Notes under the pieces: generated by a model
Told to the model about the DNA's origin: nothing
What the model saw: only the letters and a program-made list of their open reading frames with translations
Databases searched by the model: none
From: Macquaria australasica
Taxonomy: Eukaryota; Chordata; Actinopteri; Centrarchiformes; Percichthyidae
Length of the DNA: 64,000 nucleotides
Direction: 5' to 3'
Assembly: GCA_005408345.1 (NCBI GenBank)
Contig: SEMN01000414.1
Location: 400,465-464,464, forward strand
Translations under genes and position numbers: made by a program
Shown: positions 51,051 through 64,000 of the stretch, piece after piece
Numbering within the stretch: position 1 is the stretch's first letter
Layout of the letters: every line of letters starts with the position of its first letter

Positions 51051-52186
51051 GTTGGACATGAATTTTAAATGTTTTTAACATGTTCATTAAATGTTGTGTC
51101 TCACGGGCTCTGCTTGACCTGTACCATACTTGCTATAACCCAACCGATTCTTCAGTTTTGAGGCCAATATGATATCAGTATTTAAGAGTTTAAAACAATC
51201 AAGGATATATCAGCCCCAATTAATTTTTTATATAAACACATAGCATAAACAGTCATTTTTTATGAGGATCCCTGAAATTTAATTAAATTTTTTAAAAGAA
51301 TTGTAACCAAGATATGTACTGAGCGGGACATTTTACAGTTAACTATGTAATAAACACTGTTTCTAAACACCTGGAACATATGTTTAATATTTCGGTACTG
51401 CAATTTCTTATTAGTTCTCGGTCGATATATATGCAGATACTGATGAATCTATGATAAGTGATACCAGCCCAGTTTTGATATATTGGCCTGGCAGATTCAT
51501 TGGTCAGGTTCTAGTACTTCCCATAGTTGTGGATTATTACTGACATTTGCGCTCACTTTCTGTCTGATCTTCTGACCGCTCGTGTGTCTTGCCTTGTCTG
51601 AGTTTGTTGTCTTTGATATCATTGTGTTCCCAGATCTGAGTATATTAACATCATAATGGACAGAATGATGATGAGGGCCAATACAATGAAAATAAGATCA
51701 GTTATTTTCTTTATCCTTTTCAAGGGTTGATTGTCAGTCCAATTTCATATCTATTAAAAGTTGTACGTATATGTTCAAAGAGGACATGCCACATACAGAG
51801 ACACACTGAACATTTTTCAGCTTTTACACCTACACCATCATTGATTAGAAAAGGGCATTAAGGGCATGAAAGCAGAGGCTAAAAAAACAAGAAAGGAAAA
51901 AATAAAGGAGAAAGGGGAACAAAATTGTAAAGATGGAAAGAAAGGATACTAGTTTAGCAACTAAATGAATAATAAGAAGTTTGATAAAGTGAGGGGAAAA
52001 GGATGGCAGAGAGAGGGAGGAGTGATTAAATGAATAGATGGATGATTGAATCAATTAATGAATGTTAATTTGCTACAGTGTAACCAGGGACTGGAATGTC
52101 ATTGCCAAAGGTCTTATAGGTCTCCAGTAGGGGGAGCCATGTGTCAGTGACTCCAGTCTGTGTCAAAGACCTTCATCAGTACAATA

Positions 52187-52242
<56 letters not shown>

Positions 52243-52932
52243 CCAAAGATTGAATAGTCAGAAGGTGGTTCTTTGTTTCCTCATCTGATCTGATCTTGTT
52301 GCTACCAAACCAAAATTTCCTGCGTCAGCGATGATCAAGTGTGATGAGGATGCAAAGAGAATAAGGTGTGTGTGTGTGTGTGTGTGTGTTTGTGTTTGTG
52401 CTTCTGTGCATGTCAAGCCGTGCATGTATATGTGTGTGTGTTTATATATTGGCAGCTGATAGCGTTTTAGGATTTGAAGCCTATATACAGACTGGCGGCC
52501 CTCTACACTCTATCGACAGCTGCCAATTGTCACTCCAGTGACTGACAGTTCTGTATTGATGGACGGGACCTGCTGACTGAGAGATGGAGGACAAAACAAA
52601 AAGAAACAGAGCACCGTTGGTGGAGAGGGACAGAGGAGAAAGCAAAGAGAAGGAGAGAAAAGGCCGGAGGAGGACGCTGACTGGGACCTATGAAACTTTT
52701 TCAAGGTCATGGTAGGGAGAGAGGAGAAGAAGAGTGGGAAGGAAAGTTTCTAACCTGGGTCTGGACCAGTTCACATTCAGCTCTATGATCATGAAAGTAC
52801 ATTTTCTTTAGAAGTAAGGATTCGCTTACCCAATCTGTCAACATGATGATGCTCTCTAATGAATAAATTACAGGATATGCCATTTAGATTCACATTTCTA
52901 AGCAAGTGAATCTACTTCAATCACACATATTT
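51051..52932. other. downstream intergenic region 2
   Basis: AT-rich first part, purine-rich segments at 51870-52025 and 52575-52745, and (GT)n at 52189-52239 with a shorter run near 52368. No exon recognised. Confidence 0.6.
52189..52239. repeat. (GT)n microsatellite
   Basis: 51-bp GT run, with another shorter one about 130 bp downstream. Confidence 0.97.
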
Positions 52933-53728
52933 AAAGCTGGGGTAGGCAGTTTTCTTTTGGCGTCACTGGGCAAAAATGCCATATTAACCGTGCAGCATAT
53001 TGTAATTCAAGTGGTCTGAGAGCAGAACTCCATTTCAGCCCCCCCATCTTGCCTCTGTTTTCAGGCTTCAGAAAATCTATCCCGTGACGGTAGACTTTAG
53101 CCAATCACAGGTTATTTCAGAGAGACGGTGTGTTCGTATTGGCTAAGCTACAAGAGCAGATGTGTGTACACGTCCCTTCAGACGGTGAAAACCTGATTCA
53201 GTGGAGGAAAATCCTGAAACTTGTGATAAATTTCCAACACCTCCTTTGCCTACAGCGGTGTATAATACAAAACAACACGCCCCGGCTCCACACGGAGCTT
53301 CAGGCTCATTACGTTCAATGCCATGGTGCTCGTAATGTCGAGTGGCAAAAAGGTATGATGACAAACAGTGGGAATAACTTTTGACGGGGGACAGTGGTGT
53401 GTGTGCGGTGTACTAGCCTCTCTTCCCGCTGCTGGACGGCGTTGCAGCTGCCTCTGAAGCCTGGGGCGCTCTGCTCTGCGGCCGCGAAGCGCTGGAGGGG
53501 CGTCTTTGAGAAAACAAGTCACGGCGGGAGGGACCGCGGTCTCTGTGAGGCTCACACCGTGGAGAGCGAGCCCTACGAGGGATACGGTTTCACTGGGGAA
53601 CCGACTCCTTCTGCTGCCGGTCGAAGTTGTGGGTTTGGTGGGAGGGGCTTAGCGGAGTGATACAAGGCAGCAGAGAGAGAGGCGGAAGGTTTTGCCGAGG
53701 TTGCACAGATTCTGCCTACCCCAGCTTT
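52933..53728. mobile_element. non-autonomous DNA transposon with 17-bp perfect terminal inverted repeats
   Basis: AAAGCTGGGGTAGGCAG at 52933-52949 is the exact reverse complement of CTGCCTACCCCAGCTTT at 53712-53728. The 796-bp element has a GC-rich right half and short open frames on both strands without transposase features. No clear target duplication is visible. Confidence 0.85.
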
Positions 53729-53849
53729 TCTACTATTGAATGTTTGTTTGTTTTTTACTGAATCAGAGACATTGAGACCATGTTGACATTAATTGTGAGA
53801 AATACTATACTAATATGATTTCTGCAAAACTCATAACACTTTTTCAGTT

Positions 53850-53925
53850 CAGTCCAACTGCATTACATTCATGTGGCAGACACTTTTGTCCAAAGCGACT
53901 TAACAGCAGGCCTTTTTCACAGCAA
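53850..53925. repeat. teleost interspersed repeat core motif
   Basis: TGTGGCAGACACTTTTGTCC followed by AAAGCGACTTA is a word pattern seen in many fish repeat copies. It directly abuts the repeat copy at 53930, so the two may be one element. Family not assigned. Confidence 0.5.
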
Positions 53926-53929
53926 ATAT

Positions 53930-54115
53930 TTTGACTTATCATAGTAGGAAAAGCACAGTTGTTACTAATAATATTAACAATGGCTCTGTTCTATTCAAGT
54001 GTCGCAGTAAGCCGTGACATTGTGACAGTAAGCTAAATGGAATTCAGCCATCATTCAATTTTTTACTTACACCTTGTGATATGCCAAAGTGTCTTCCATG
54101 AAAAAGGCCTAAAAG
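53930..54115 (-). repeat. interspersed repeat, copy B (inverted partner of 32060-32280)
   Basis: Its reverse complement shares GGCTGAATTCCATTTAGC, CTTGAATAGAAC and TTCATGGAAGACA in order with copy A. It is preceded by the CAAAGCGACTTA motif. Confidence 0.7.
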
Positions 54116-54869
54116 TGCATTCAAACTTCACTTAAATAGTAAGAGTTTCCCTTCCAAACAAACAACTAAGAGTGTGTTCAGTGCTACAGTTGAAGTGCTA
54201 AAAGTTTTTGTTGTTGCTGTTTGCTGAAATTAGATGTTTGCAAGGACTAGCATAGCATGTTTAGTTTGAAAAGGGATGGGCAGTGGCTTCTGCTGCCCTG
54301 ACTTCAGTGGAGGGTTTATTCCAACATTGCGGGGTCAGGACAGAGACGAGCGACTGCAGGAGAGTGACAGGTCTGCAAATTGTCCAGAGGCAGAGAAGCA
54401 CAATGTTTGTACCGAAAGCGCTACAATCTTGAACTGGATGCAAGATGCAACAGGGAGCCAGAGTAATCTAATGACACTAGCAATTTGTGTGTATATACAT
54501 ATTAAATGTGCAACTTTTTTCACAGCAAGTCTGAGGACAAACTCAGGCATTTAACATACCAGGTGCAGTAACTAACACATCCTATTACTTTAATATTACT
54601 TAAACGTTGGCTTACTCAGAGTTTGCTCATTGGCTTTCTAATTTCAAGAACCTCTAAACTGAAAGGCATCATGGCTCTGATGAGCAGGGAAGCTCTGATG
54701 ATCACTTTTTCTAGTTTCTCATTGTTTTGGCAGAGTAGTTTTGGACTGAACCGCGATCTTTGTGTCTTCTGATTGACCTTCGCAGCCCATCCCCAATACA
54801 CACACACACACATCACCACCAAAATATCTTGTAGACACACACATGCAGTAAACACACTTGTGTCTATAG

Positions 54870-54872
<3 letters not shown>

Positions 54873-54929
<57 letters not shown>
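54873..54929. repeat. (GT)n microsatellite
   Basis: 57-bp GT run in a stretch with CA-rich sequence on both sides. Confidence 0.97.
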
Positions 54930-54930
<1 letters not shown>

Positions 54931-56108
54931 GCCTCACCTCAGGAAACTTGTGGCTAATTCCATTAGTGGGAGGAGAGAGTATGTAAATGAGGGGAGACAG
55001 CTGGTGGTGAAGGGAGGTTGATGGAGTGAGCCTGGGGGGCCACAGACACACAAACACACACACACACACACACACGCTGCTACACTTTCACACATGTTCA
55101 GCCATTGTCTTTATAACAATATAAGGAGACTCAAACTGAACTTATTGTATGTGTATGCATAAAAACACATCAGACACAGCAGATTTTAAGTTAACAATGC
55201 ATGCTCACACTAAACATGGCGTTACACAAGCATTAACACATGGCTTTATTCATTCTTTGTTGGGGGGGGGCATTTTTGCCTTCATTAGATAGTATGTAGT
55301 ATAGAGCAATGAGGGGAGAGAGAGATGGGAAATGACTTTTTATAGTGCACCATTGTGTCCAACTTGTTATGTGCACTCTTGCTGCTACTTATTAATTAGC
55401 GTATCTGCCAAGTCGCAGAATGTTCATTATCCACTCCTAGCAACTACACTTTATGCACTCAAATCACTTAATTAAGGTTAGGAAGGATTGTGGTCTTGGA
55501 GTTACTTGACACATGAGATATGAATTGTTTACTTTACTAGCATTTAACCGAAATGACAATCTTACCCTAACCTTAACCAAAGTGAGGGTTTTTTTTTTTT
55601 TGTTGCCTAAACCTATTCACACACACGACTGAGGATGTGAACCCCAGTCTGCAGTGTCAAAGTCCTGCACTGGAAAAAATGTTGCCACTGAACATTTAGC
55701 AAACACATTTCTTTCAAAACGGATTATGCAAAACAAATTTGTTGTATATTTAAATCATTTCTACTGTACATGACAAGACACACACAAACATAATATTGTG
55801 TCTAAGCCGCATTTACCCATAACTTCTGTGTATATGTTGAAAAATGCACACATGTACACATGGGGGGGGGGGATTGGGCAGAGGGTCCAGATGGTTGGAG
55901 AGATAGATGGAGTGATAGATAAAGACAAAAGAAGAGGGAACAAAGACAGATGTAGTCACTGTTTGTCATTCAGGAGCCTCTGCCATTGGTCACTGCTCTG
56001 CTTACACGCTTACACACACACACACACGCGCGCACATGCAGGTGTTGGCCATAATCCTATTGCGTATCAGCAGTGACCACAGTGCAGGACTCTCTCATCA
56101 CCTGTCAC

Positions 56109-56109
56109 C

Positions 56110-56186
<77 letters not shown>
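56109..56186. repeat. compound (CT)n(CA)n microsatellite
   Basis: 22 bp of CT followed without interruption by 56 bp of CA, switching at 56131. Confidence 0.97.
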
Positions 56187-56188
<2 letters not shown>

Positions 56189-56797
56189 AATCCTTTCAGT
56201 AACTGTGATGGAATTTAGGGGAGGATTTCATTTTTTATAAATCTAACAACACACTGTGAATCATGGGAGCAAAAAGTAAGGTCCTGGACATACATGTATA
56301 CACACACTCTATCTCTCTCTCTCTTCTATTCTTTCTGCAATCTGTTTTCATGTCACTTTGATCCCCTTGCCTCTGTTCTTCCTCTGTTGCAGTATCAGTT
56401 TGCAGTCTTTACAAAAGCCTCAATAACGTGACAACATCAATATATTCACTGTATCCATTATTTTTCACAAACTTGTTCTCCCTCATGGCAATTTTGCATA
56501 ATATTATAACCAAATTAAAGTGAAAGCAGCCTATGTGGGACTGGAAATGGCTGCGGGGATGTGGCTGCAGATGGGAAGCGTGAGGGTAAAGGCTACAAAA
56601 TGGTGCTGAATGCTCATAGATATACATTAAACTGTCCTGAAGCACAGGGGCAGCATGTTAAAACTGTAATTGGGTGGTTCTTCTCTTTAAAGTGAGGTAT
56701 TGTTGGCTGAATGTGATGTACTGTGCTTGATTGACAGGAAATGAGAGAGGAGGCTGGGCAGTCTGTCATATCGCTAATGTGATAGGTAATGCCCCGA

Positions 56798-56828
<31 letters not shown>

Positions 56829-57137
56829 ACGGAGTGACTCTCTTTCTATCTGTCCCTCTATACACTCCTACACACACACCTCAGTTTCTCCATCTCTCTC
56901 TGTCTCAATCTCCCTCCCATGTACACATGAACAGTTTGTCATTTCTTCTCTTCACACACACTCTCCCCCTCTCTCTAAATCACTCACACACACCAATATA
57001 CGCACTCAGTGTTTGGCTGCGTGGCGTTTTACTGCAGGTTAATAATGAGAGGAGAGGTGTGTGACCCTGTCAGAAGTGTGAGAAACTGACCCAAAGAAAT
57101 CAGACAGGGGCCGAGACCCCCCCAACCCTGAGGGCAT

Positions 57138-57168
<31 letters not shown>

Positions 57169-57758
57169 GAGAGAGGAAAAAAGTGTGTGTGTCCATCCCC
57201 ATCTTCTCATGGATGACATATGTGGGGTCATTTACATACTATTACCTTTCTACTGGATATGAGGCACCGCACACACACACACGCAGACACACACACATGG
57301 ATTGGTGGATTGTCCTGGTGTGATGCCCCTGTCAGATGTCAGGATGCAGATGGGATGGGATGGAGGGGGGTAGGTCACGTCTGTTTCACTCCCTCTCTTT
57401 CACACACACACCTGTCTTGCCCCCCTAAGGTGCCCAGTTACTAAGAGAGTTGTCAGCACGTCTGTGTGAGGCTTCAACTGTTTGACATCTGCCAGCGACC
57501 TCCCCAAAACGCACACACACACACCTACCTACCTACACACATCTCCCCTACCACCTCATTTCAGAACAACAGAGCATCTCCCAGTGATCAACATTTAGAC
57601 ACGGTCATCACTTACTGGTCCCAGCTGCCAACACACACACACACACACACGCTCATCAGGAGAAAGAGTGTGAGAGAGAGACTGGAGAGATTGAACCACA
57701 AGCCTGAGACAAGTTAGGAAAGAAAGAAAAGAAAAAGGAAGAAAAGCTGTCTGTCCCA

Positions 57759-57800
<42 letters not shown>
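57759..57800. repeat. compound (GT)n(GA)n microsatellite
   Basis: 12 bp GT then 30 bp GA, followed by GT-rich sequence to about 57825. Confidence 0.95.
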
Positions 57801-57805
<5 letters not shown>

Positions 57806-58861
57806 TGTGTGTGTGCGTGTGTGTGTTAAGGTTTTGTTTTTTGGCTCTCCATACTTACACTCAGAGTGATAGAGAGACAAGCCTCCATTTGTCCCACTTT
57901 CATACGAGATAATGAAGCTGTCATTCTCAGACAACTTCATTGGATTGGTACAGGAGCACAGACTGCTGCTCAGGGACACACACACACACACACACACCTA
58001 TAAGCACACAACGCTGCGAGCGATCCCCTTGGCCCCCGTTAAGCATATGTCAAATATAACCATGTATAGAAAGTGAGATTGTGTGACATATGTACAGCTG
58101 GCTGAATGGCAGAGACACAAAGCGCAGAGCAACACACACACACACACACAGACGTGCACACCCAGCTCATATCTTTAACATGCAAACAGACAGACAGCCC
58201 TGATAGCGAATAAAATGAAATCAACCTTGAATGGCAAAACCCTCTGTGAATACTTGTCTCCTCTTTACAAGTCAATTTCATATCCTGTAGCTGCAGACAA
58301 ATCTAACGAGATTTGGGAACAGTGTGGAAACAGACGGAGAGGAATGAAAGGGGTTACGGAGAGGAAGTGAAGAAAGTGATAGACAAAGAGGGAGAGGGAC
58401 CTTGGTGAGAGCTGGGATCGTGGGTTAAATTGGGGTTGAGAAATCATAACAGCACCACCGATTCATAACTACAACTGCACTGACTTGTACCACCAGATTA
58501 GATAGGATTGGTATTCTTTCAGACAGCTCAGTGGGTTAAGACACATGACATTATTTAATGATGTTGTGGGTTTGAGGTCTTTGCCTTTTTGTCAGGCTGT
58601 CAAAATGAATAACAATTTGCCTTTAAACGGCCTGTGTGTCTTTTAGCAATGGGTAAAACAGCCCTGCATAAAAAGTGAATAGTGTGCACATCCAACCACA
58701 GTTGGGTACAGACAAAAAACAGCAACAAAGGAAAGGGAGAGGCTGTCCGCACACTGGAATTTGCAAGCTCATTTCGACCTGCGAGGTACATAGCAAATTG
58801 ATAGGGATGTCATTTTAAATCATGTGATCTCCTAATTGTAAGTGGAGCTGTCATTTATTTT

Positions 58862-58864
<3 letters not shown>

Positions 58865-58894
<30 letters not shown>
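58865..58894. repeat. (AT)n microsatellite
   Basis: 30-bp AT run. Confidence 0.97.
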
Positions 58895-58898
<4 letters not shown>

Positions 58899-60198
58899 CC
58901 TGTTTTTTGTCCACATGGACGTTTGAGTGACGAAGACCTTGCAGGTTGAAACACTGCACTAATAAAAACTTGGGGGCTTGCAAATTTCTGTGTGCAGACA
59001 GCCTCTCCTTTTTCTTTACAGCAACCCTGACCTCTTCTTTTGAGTGTTAAAACTAGCATCACAAATATTGATGCCGCAACAAAAGTAATTCTTATTGCAT
59101 GTCTTGTGCTATATGATCTAGATGTATTGTCAACCTTAGTAACTCAAGAAAAATGACACAATCAAAAAACAAACAAAACAAACAGGTCCCCTAACCTTAA
59201 CCAAGTAGTTATTTTAACCCTATTTGTAATCGTTTTATAAGGCTCAGACAAATTATATCGTACTGTAGATAGGGGCGTCGTTGAATTCATAACATTTCTA
59301 AATAATATATTAATATTTAGGTAAATGTTTTTTCTGTTTTCTGGATGAAGCCTATATTATGTATATTGACTATATCATATTAGCTATTATAGTAAAATAC
59401 CCTAATTCCAGGCTACTATGTGAGTAGCCATTAATTATGAAAAATGCTTGTAATAGTATTTGCAATCTTAAAATTAATATTATTTTTAATCAGTACTGTA
59501 GTATTTCAGATTTTAAAGGAATAATCCAGTGAGTTAGTGTTGCGCCTCCATAAAGTAGGAGGACTTGCGAGAGATAGATAAACAAATGAACGATGCAGCA
59601 GAGGCCAGGATATCCTAACTTTTAGTCCCTAGTATGCTCCAAAAACACCAGATCCTACACTTCCCATGATGCAACTTTAGGAGCATCTTTCTATAGTCCC
59701 ATGTCTTTCGAACTTCACACCCACAGTCTTTACCGCAGGCTCTCCGTTAAAAATGTGAGCGTCGCTAAGCCCAAGTAAAGATTACTAAGTTATTTTCTGA
59801 GACTTATATATTGTATAGTACAACTGTTTTAGACTGAGTAGTCCTCATGATGAGTTAATTGATCTTCACCTGTAAAGGAGGCCCCTTCAATGAGTTTAAA
59901 TAGACCAGGAGAAACTTCTGCATCTCCAACTACTCATTTAAATGAACTTTATGGTCTCTTTTTAAAATGATGGGTGACCAAAACACAATGGAAAACTCAG
60001 ATCAAGACAGAAAAAGTAAGAGGCAGAATAGAGATGCATATTAAGTGTCTGTTGTGCGTGAATGACAGCAAATGAGTGAATTCTTTATCCGATCATCCTC
60101 ATACCCCCTCATCTCTGTCTATTCAAAGAAAGCCATAATTACAGCTTTGAGTATTTAGCCTCATAATTTACTCGTTCTGTCACATTATTTACAACCCT

Positions 60199-60229
<31 letters not shown>

Positions 60230-61131
60230 AGCGGGGGTTCACCCCTATAATCTAGTCTGTTAGGTCCAATCCATATTCCAAGTTATTATCACTCTCATTT
60301 GCTTATTAAGTGCTCCCTTGTTTTCTTCAAATAAAGTTATAATTAGAGATTTAGTGTCGGCAGCTTGAAATACTATCTCCTCGTTATGGAATCTTGGGTG
60401 GGATGAGAGAGAATCGTGTTTTATCATACTCGAGGAGTTAATGAGGATGTGCACAGCTTGATATTGTGTTTGTATGTGTGTGAGGGTGTGTGTGTTTTCT
60501 AATTATGTCTCTGTGACAGCTTTCTGGCCTCCAAAATACCCATATACTGCATACCCTCTGTTGTGTTGTCTTCCCACTGATTTATGGTAATGAAGTCAAT
60601 CACAAAAAAAGGGAATATATAAGCGTGCGCTTTATATATTGCTTAAAAACATTGCAGCCATATTGACTTCATGCTTCAACATTGTTTTCAATTTCTTAAA
60701 AATAACACATTTTGAGCTACTAAAATGGAGTATATTGCACCACATAATGTACTCTTTAGTAGCTTATTTAGCCTAGATTACATTCATAGGAACTGGGAAG
60801 ACTCGTAACTCGGCCAGCGTTCGTAGCTCTGAATACCAATCGCCAGTGTTTCCCGAGGATGATCCACTGATCCATTCTTACCTTCTCGTGACCCACCCTG
60901 TGGGCCCAACCCTGTCTTTGAGAAACAGCAGAGTAGAGTACATTAAGACACGCCCCAGCAACACACTGATTACATATGCTAGCTACGGTAATGAGCTGAG
61001 CTGGACAGTGGAAGACTGCTGCTGTTTATGGCAACTCATTATCTGGCCCATTGACCAGAACTGTTCTACACATCATAGAGCCCCGTGTCCTCTACGTCTA
61101 TTCGACCATCATTCTCTCTCCTTGTCTGGAT

Positions 61132-61132
<1 letters not shown>
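58895..61132. other. downstream intergenic region 4
   Basis: AT-rich unique sequence. The segment about 59515-59775 (AATAATCCAGTGAGTTAG, CTACACTTCCCATGATGC) has the look of a common fish interspersed repeat, but no termini were found. (TC)n lies near 60202-60229. Confidence 0.5.
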
Positions 61133-61176
<44 letters not shown>

Positions 61177-61276
61177 AGTTGGTGGTTGGTTGAATGGACT
61201 GGTGTGTGTGATAGGTAAGATGTGGTTGTTAGATTGATTGATAAATGAAGGGATGAGTGGATGGATAGAAGTGAAA

Positions 61277-61324
<48 letters not shown>
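61133..61324. repeat. paired (GT)n microsatellites
   Basis: Two GT runs (61133-61175 and 61279-61324) separated by about 100 bp of GT/GGAT-rich sequence. Confidence 0.95.
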
Positions 61325-61328
<4 letters not shown>

Positions 61329-63929
61329 GTTCATATTTGCTCACGTGCGTGTTTACATAATGAAAAGTACGATGATTCCTAGACTAATGATCTCACACCC
61401 GCACATGCAGCATTACACGTTCATTTGAGTAATACTTTGTGCCGTTAGTTTCATTTAAGTGTGTGTTTGTGCATTTCTGTATTCGATTAAGTGCTGAAGT
61501 GTCTTGCTCGGGAGTGTGTGTCTGCGTGCGTCAGTGCGTGCACGCGCATGTTACTATGATCGCCTGCCAAAGTAAAGTGTTTGCAGCCGAGAGAGACAGG
61601 GGCGCTAAGCTCAAGGGCACATTTGTTTCAAGCTAATGATAGAATGTAAATGGAGCAAATTTCCTCTGCAAGAACAGAAGCTCTCCCGCTCTCACACACA
61701 CACACACTTTCATACTTTACGCACACACATAAAGACACACACTTTTTCTCATGCACCCACACACACATAGCGGCATCGTGTTGATGGAGTGCAGAATCTC
61801 ATTACACATCTAATAGAATAAGTGTAGTGTGCGTATGGGGAGAGGAGAGGAGCAGCCAACCTGATTAGCCTTATCACTTTATTATGCCGCTCTGCACGCA
61901 GCACACAGGACAATTGCATTAGAGAGGAGCAGATGAGCTGAAGGCAAGGAGAACTCAGCAAACACAGGCTTAATTGATTCCTCACCAAATTAGCAGGGAC
62001 AGGTGGGGGGCTCACCGGCTGCGTGGCTGCTTGACTGACTGGATGCTTGGTCGGCTGCTTCACTGAGTGGCTGACTTGTTGACTTGTTCGGCGGTCGGTT
62101 GACTGAGCTACGACAAGAGTAGTTGACTGACTGATTGGTTTACTGACTGGCTGGCTGCGTTAGAGGCCTTCAGTGGAGCTGAAGGTGAGGAGAACTTGAC
62201 TGATTCCTCAGCAGATGAACGGGGACGAGTGAGGTGACAACCTAAATGACCTGCTGACTGAATGACTTTACAGACATTTCAGCAATTTCAAATATCTTGG
62301 AAATAATAGTGGAATAACGTATCAGCTATCAGTAGCTTCAAGTGCTAACCAGCCCAACTCACCAATTATGACAACTAAGACTAGAGGTAATTCCCAGACT
62401 CGCAGTCCTTTAATAGTGGGGAAACTCCTCAAAAAGTGGCCCATAATCATGATTCTTACTCATTTTGTAGAAAAAAGTTAGACCTGTACTTTGTTAATTA
62501 TGTTCCTGTTAGTTCCTGTGTTGAAACCTGTGTTGGGTGGCGTGTGAGGGAGGGTGGGGGGACTGGGTGGGTGTTATGGGGTGTGGGAGGAGGAAAGAGG
62601 GGGACATGCAGGACACAAGGGGAAGAGAGTTTGTCTTTGTCTCTGTAGGTCCCCCCGGGGGGATTGTGGGATAGTGGAGGTTAATGAATCTGATTGGCTG
62701 GTGGGAGTTTTTCTGCTGGTGCTGCGGTTTGCACACTCGCAGGGCTTCACTTTTTTATTTTGCCAAGTTTGGCTTCGGCACAGCGCGGCATGAAGGGCAG
62801 AGCGGCAGACAAAAAGTGTGCTAAATTTTACTGAAGGTGTGGAATAGGCTGGAACTTCGATTCAACACTGTAGAGGCGCAGAATTACAGATGCAAACACA
62901 GTTTACACGTATGTGGACACTAATAAACACAAACTCACTGACACCTGCAATGATACAAAATGTGGTACCAAATTATTTTAGAAGATTTAACAATATTTTT
63001 ACATCATTTTACCAATAAAATATACATACCACAGTTTTTGACATTTGTTATAGTTTTCTGTTTAGAGCTCTCTTTCCTCCATCTTTTATGTGGCCCATTC
63101 TGACTGTGGTGTTGATTGGTTATTTGTCTGTTTAAAGTGGATTAACAAAGCAATTAAAGACATTTTATTTTATTTTTTACAGCTTAACACACTCACACAG
63201 CTTGTATGAATGTACAAGGTTTCAGTAATCAGAGTGTGTGCTTACTGTGCTTCTTGCTGTCCTGCTACAAGTCTCCAAATACACACACACACACAAACAC
63301 TGGCCCATATGAGAATTTTGATTAAAAATATATTTTGAAATGCATAAGCTGTTTGTGTTCTGATCGATGTTTTCTTGTTGTTTATATTTTTGATTAGATA
63401 TTTAAATAAAACCATTCAGAATTCTAGGCATCATGGAAGTTCTTGAATTAATATCTGCCCACATCGAATAGATTTTTGACAACTTTGAAAGTTGGCTGCC
63501 CTTCAGCTGACTACACCTTGATGATCACCTATGCAGAATACCAATATTACATTGTTTGGTCAACTGTGAATTTAATTCTTCTGGAAGAAGCACAGTTCAC
63601 TGCTCAGCACCATTATTCTAGGTAACTTTTTATAATAAATGACCAGTAGCAGTAATTAAAAAGGTATGTCTCATAAAATAAAGTACATATTTGAGCATTT
63701 TTAGTCAACATTGATATTGTAGATAATTGCACCAAAGTGTTTCCTGCATGTCTGAGTATAATTGTCATGTGTTTTGAGTTGTCCTCTCTTTGAATCTTTA
63801 ATAAACAACTTAGACAAGTCCTGAACTAAAGACAGATCAAAGTTTGTGTGTGTCTCAACATAGTTACATCTTGGTATGTGAAGCTATGTGAGTCTGCACA
63901 CACAACTGCATACATACATCCATGTCTAT

Positions 63930-63934
<5 letters not shown>
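61325..63934. other. downstream intergenic region 5
   Basis: Contains short CA runs near 61691 and an imperfect GACT/GGCT tetranucleotide region (about 62020-62160), then AT-rich sequence. No exon recognised. Confidence 0.55.
62020..62160. repeat. imperfect (GACT/GGCT)n tandem-like tract
   Basis: Many TGACTGACTGG, GGCTGCTT and GTCGGTTGACTGA units spaced by multiples of about 4 bases. It looks like an old, degraded tetranucleotide array. Confidence 0.6.

Positions 63935-63989
<55 letters not shown>
63935..63989. repeat. (GT)n microsatellite at the window end
   Basis: 55-bp TG run. Confidence 0.97.
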
Positions 63990-63992
<3 letters not shown>

Positions 63993-64000
63993 CTGTATGT

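Larger units (their letters stand above)
54116..58864. other. downstream intergenic region 3, microsatellite-dense
   Basis: Contains (GT)n 54873-54929, a compound (CT)n(CA)n 56109-56186, (CA)n near 56800-56827, (GT)n near 57139-57163, (GT)n(GA)n 57759-57800 and several shorter CA runs. No exon recognised. Confidence 0.6.

Overview
The window is nuclear DNA of a ray-finned (teleost, probably percomorph) fish. It is dominated by intergenic and intronic sequence, is very rich in (CA)n/(GT)n and (GA)n/(TC)n microsatellites, and carries several teleost-type interspersed repeats. Its protein-coding content is split into short exons with GT/AG borders. No prokaryotic, organellar or CRISPR-type organisation is present. 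No rRNA or intact tRNA gene was seen.

One protein-coding gene can be supported: spata17 (spermatogenesis-associated 17, an IQ-motif calmodulin-binding protein of sperm and motile cilia), on the + strand from the ATG at 13543 to a terminal exon ending at 48896. Eight exons (13543-13610, 14112-14201, 15409-15490, 16900-16950, 19734-19837, 26262-26385, 31060-31302, 34471-34619) splice with compatible phases into 303 codons that align well, by memory, with human SPATA17. These include three IQ motifs, a charged coiled coil and a Pro-rich segment. The terminal exon (48816-48896) encodes the conserved C-terminus and is followed by two AATAAA signals. The exon homologous to the penultimate human segment (35421-35529) has good splice sites but looks broken (a frameshift and in-frame stops), so the conserved terminal exon is not reached in frame. 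A second, phase-compatible candidate exon (45367-45433) would restore the frame. A perfect RFX-type X-box palindrome lies 24 bp upstream of the start codon, fitting a ciliary gene.

Layout: 1-13500 is an upstream intergenic region with a hAT-like MITE (575-1333), a minus-strand 5'-truncated LINE tail with a perfect 12-bp target-site duplication (1621-1717), and a decayed Ty3/Gypsy-type pol fragment (about 5990-6260). 13500-48940 is spata17, with introns of 0.5 to 13.3 kb; the introns hold a tRNA-SINE-like repeat (about 18028-18360), other repeats, and several blocks that look like conserved noncoding elements. 48941-64000 is a downstream intergenic region with two more non-autonomous DNA transposons (50549-51050 and 52933-53728) and many microsatellites. 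I see no second gene, and in particular no exons of the usual vertebrate neighbours (gpatch2, rrp15, tgfb2), although short isolated exons could be missed by eye.

No new multi-gene system is evident. The most interesting points are the apparent C-terminal exon decay of spata17, the X-box, and a perfect 23-bp-arm hairpin at 37043-37091.
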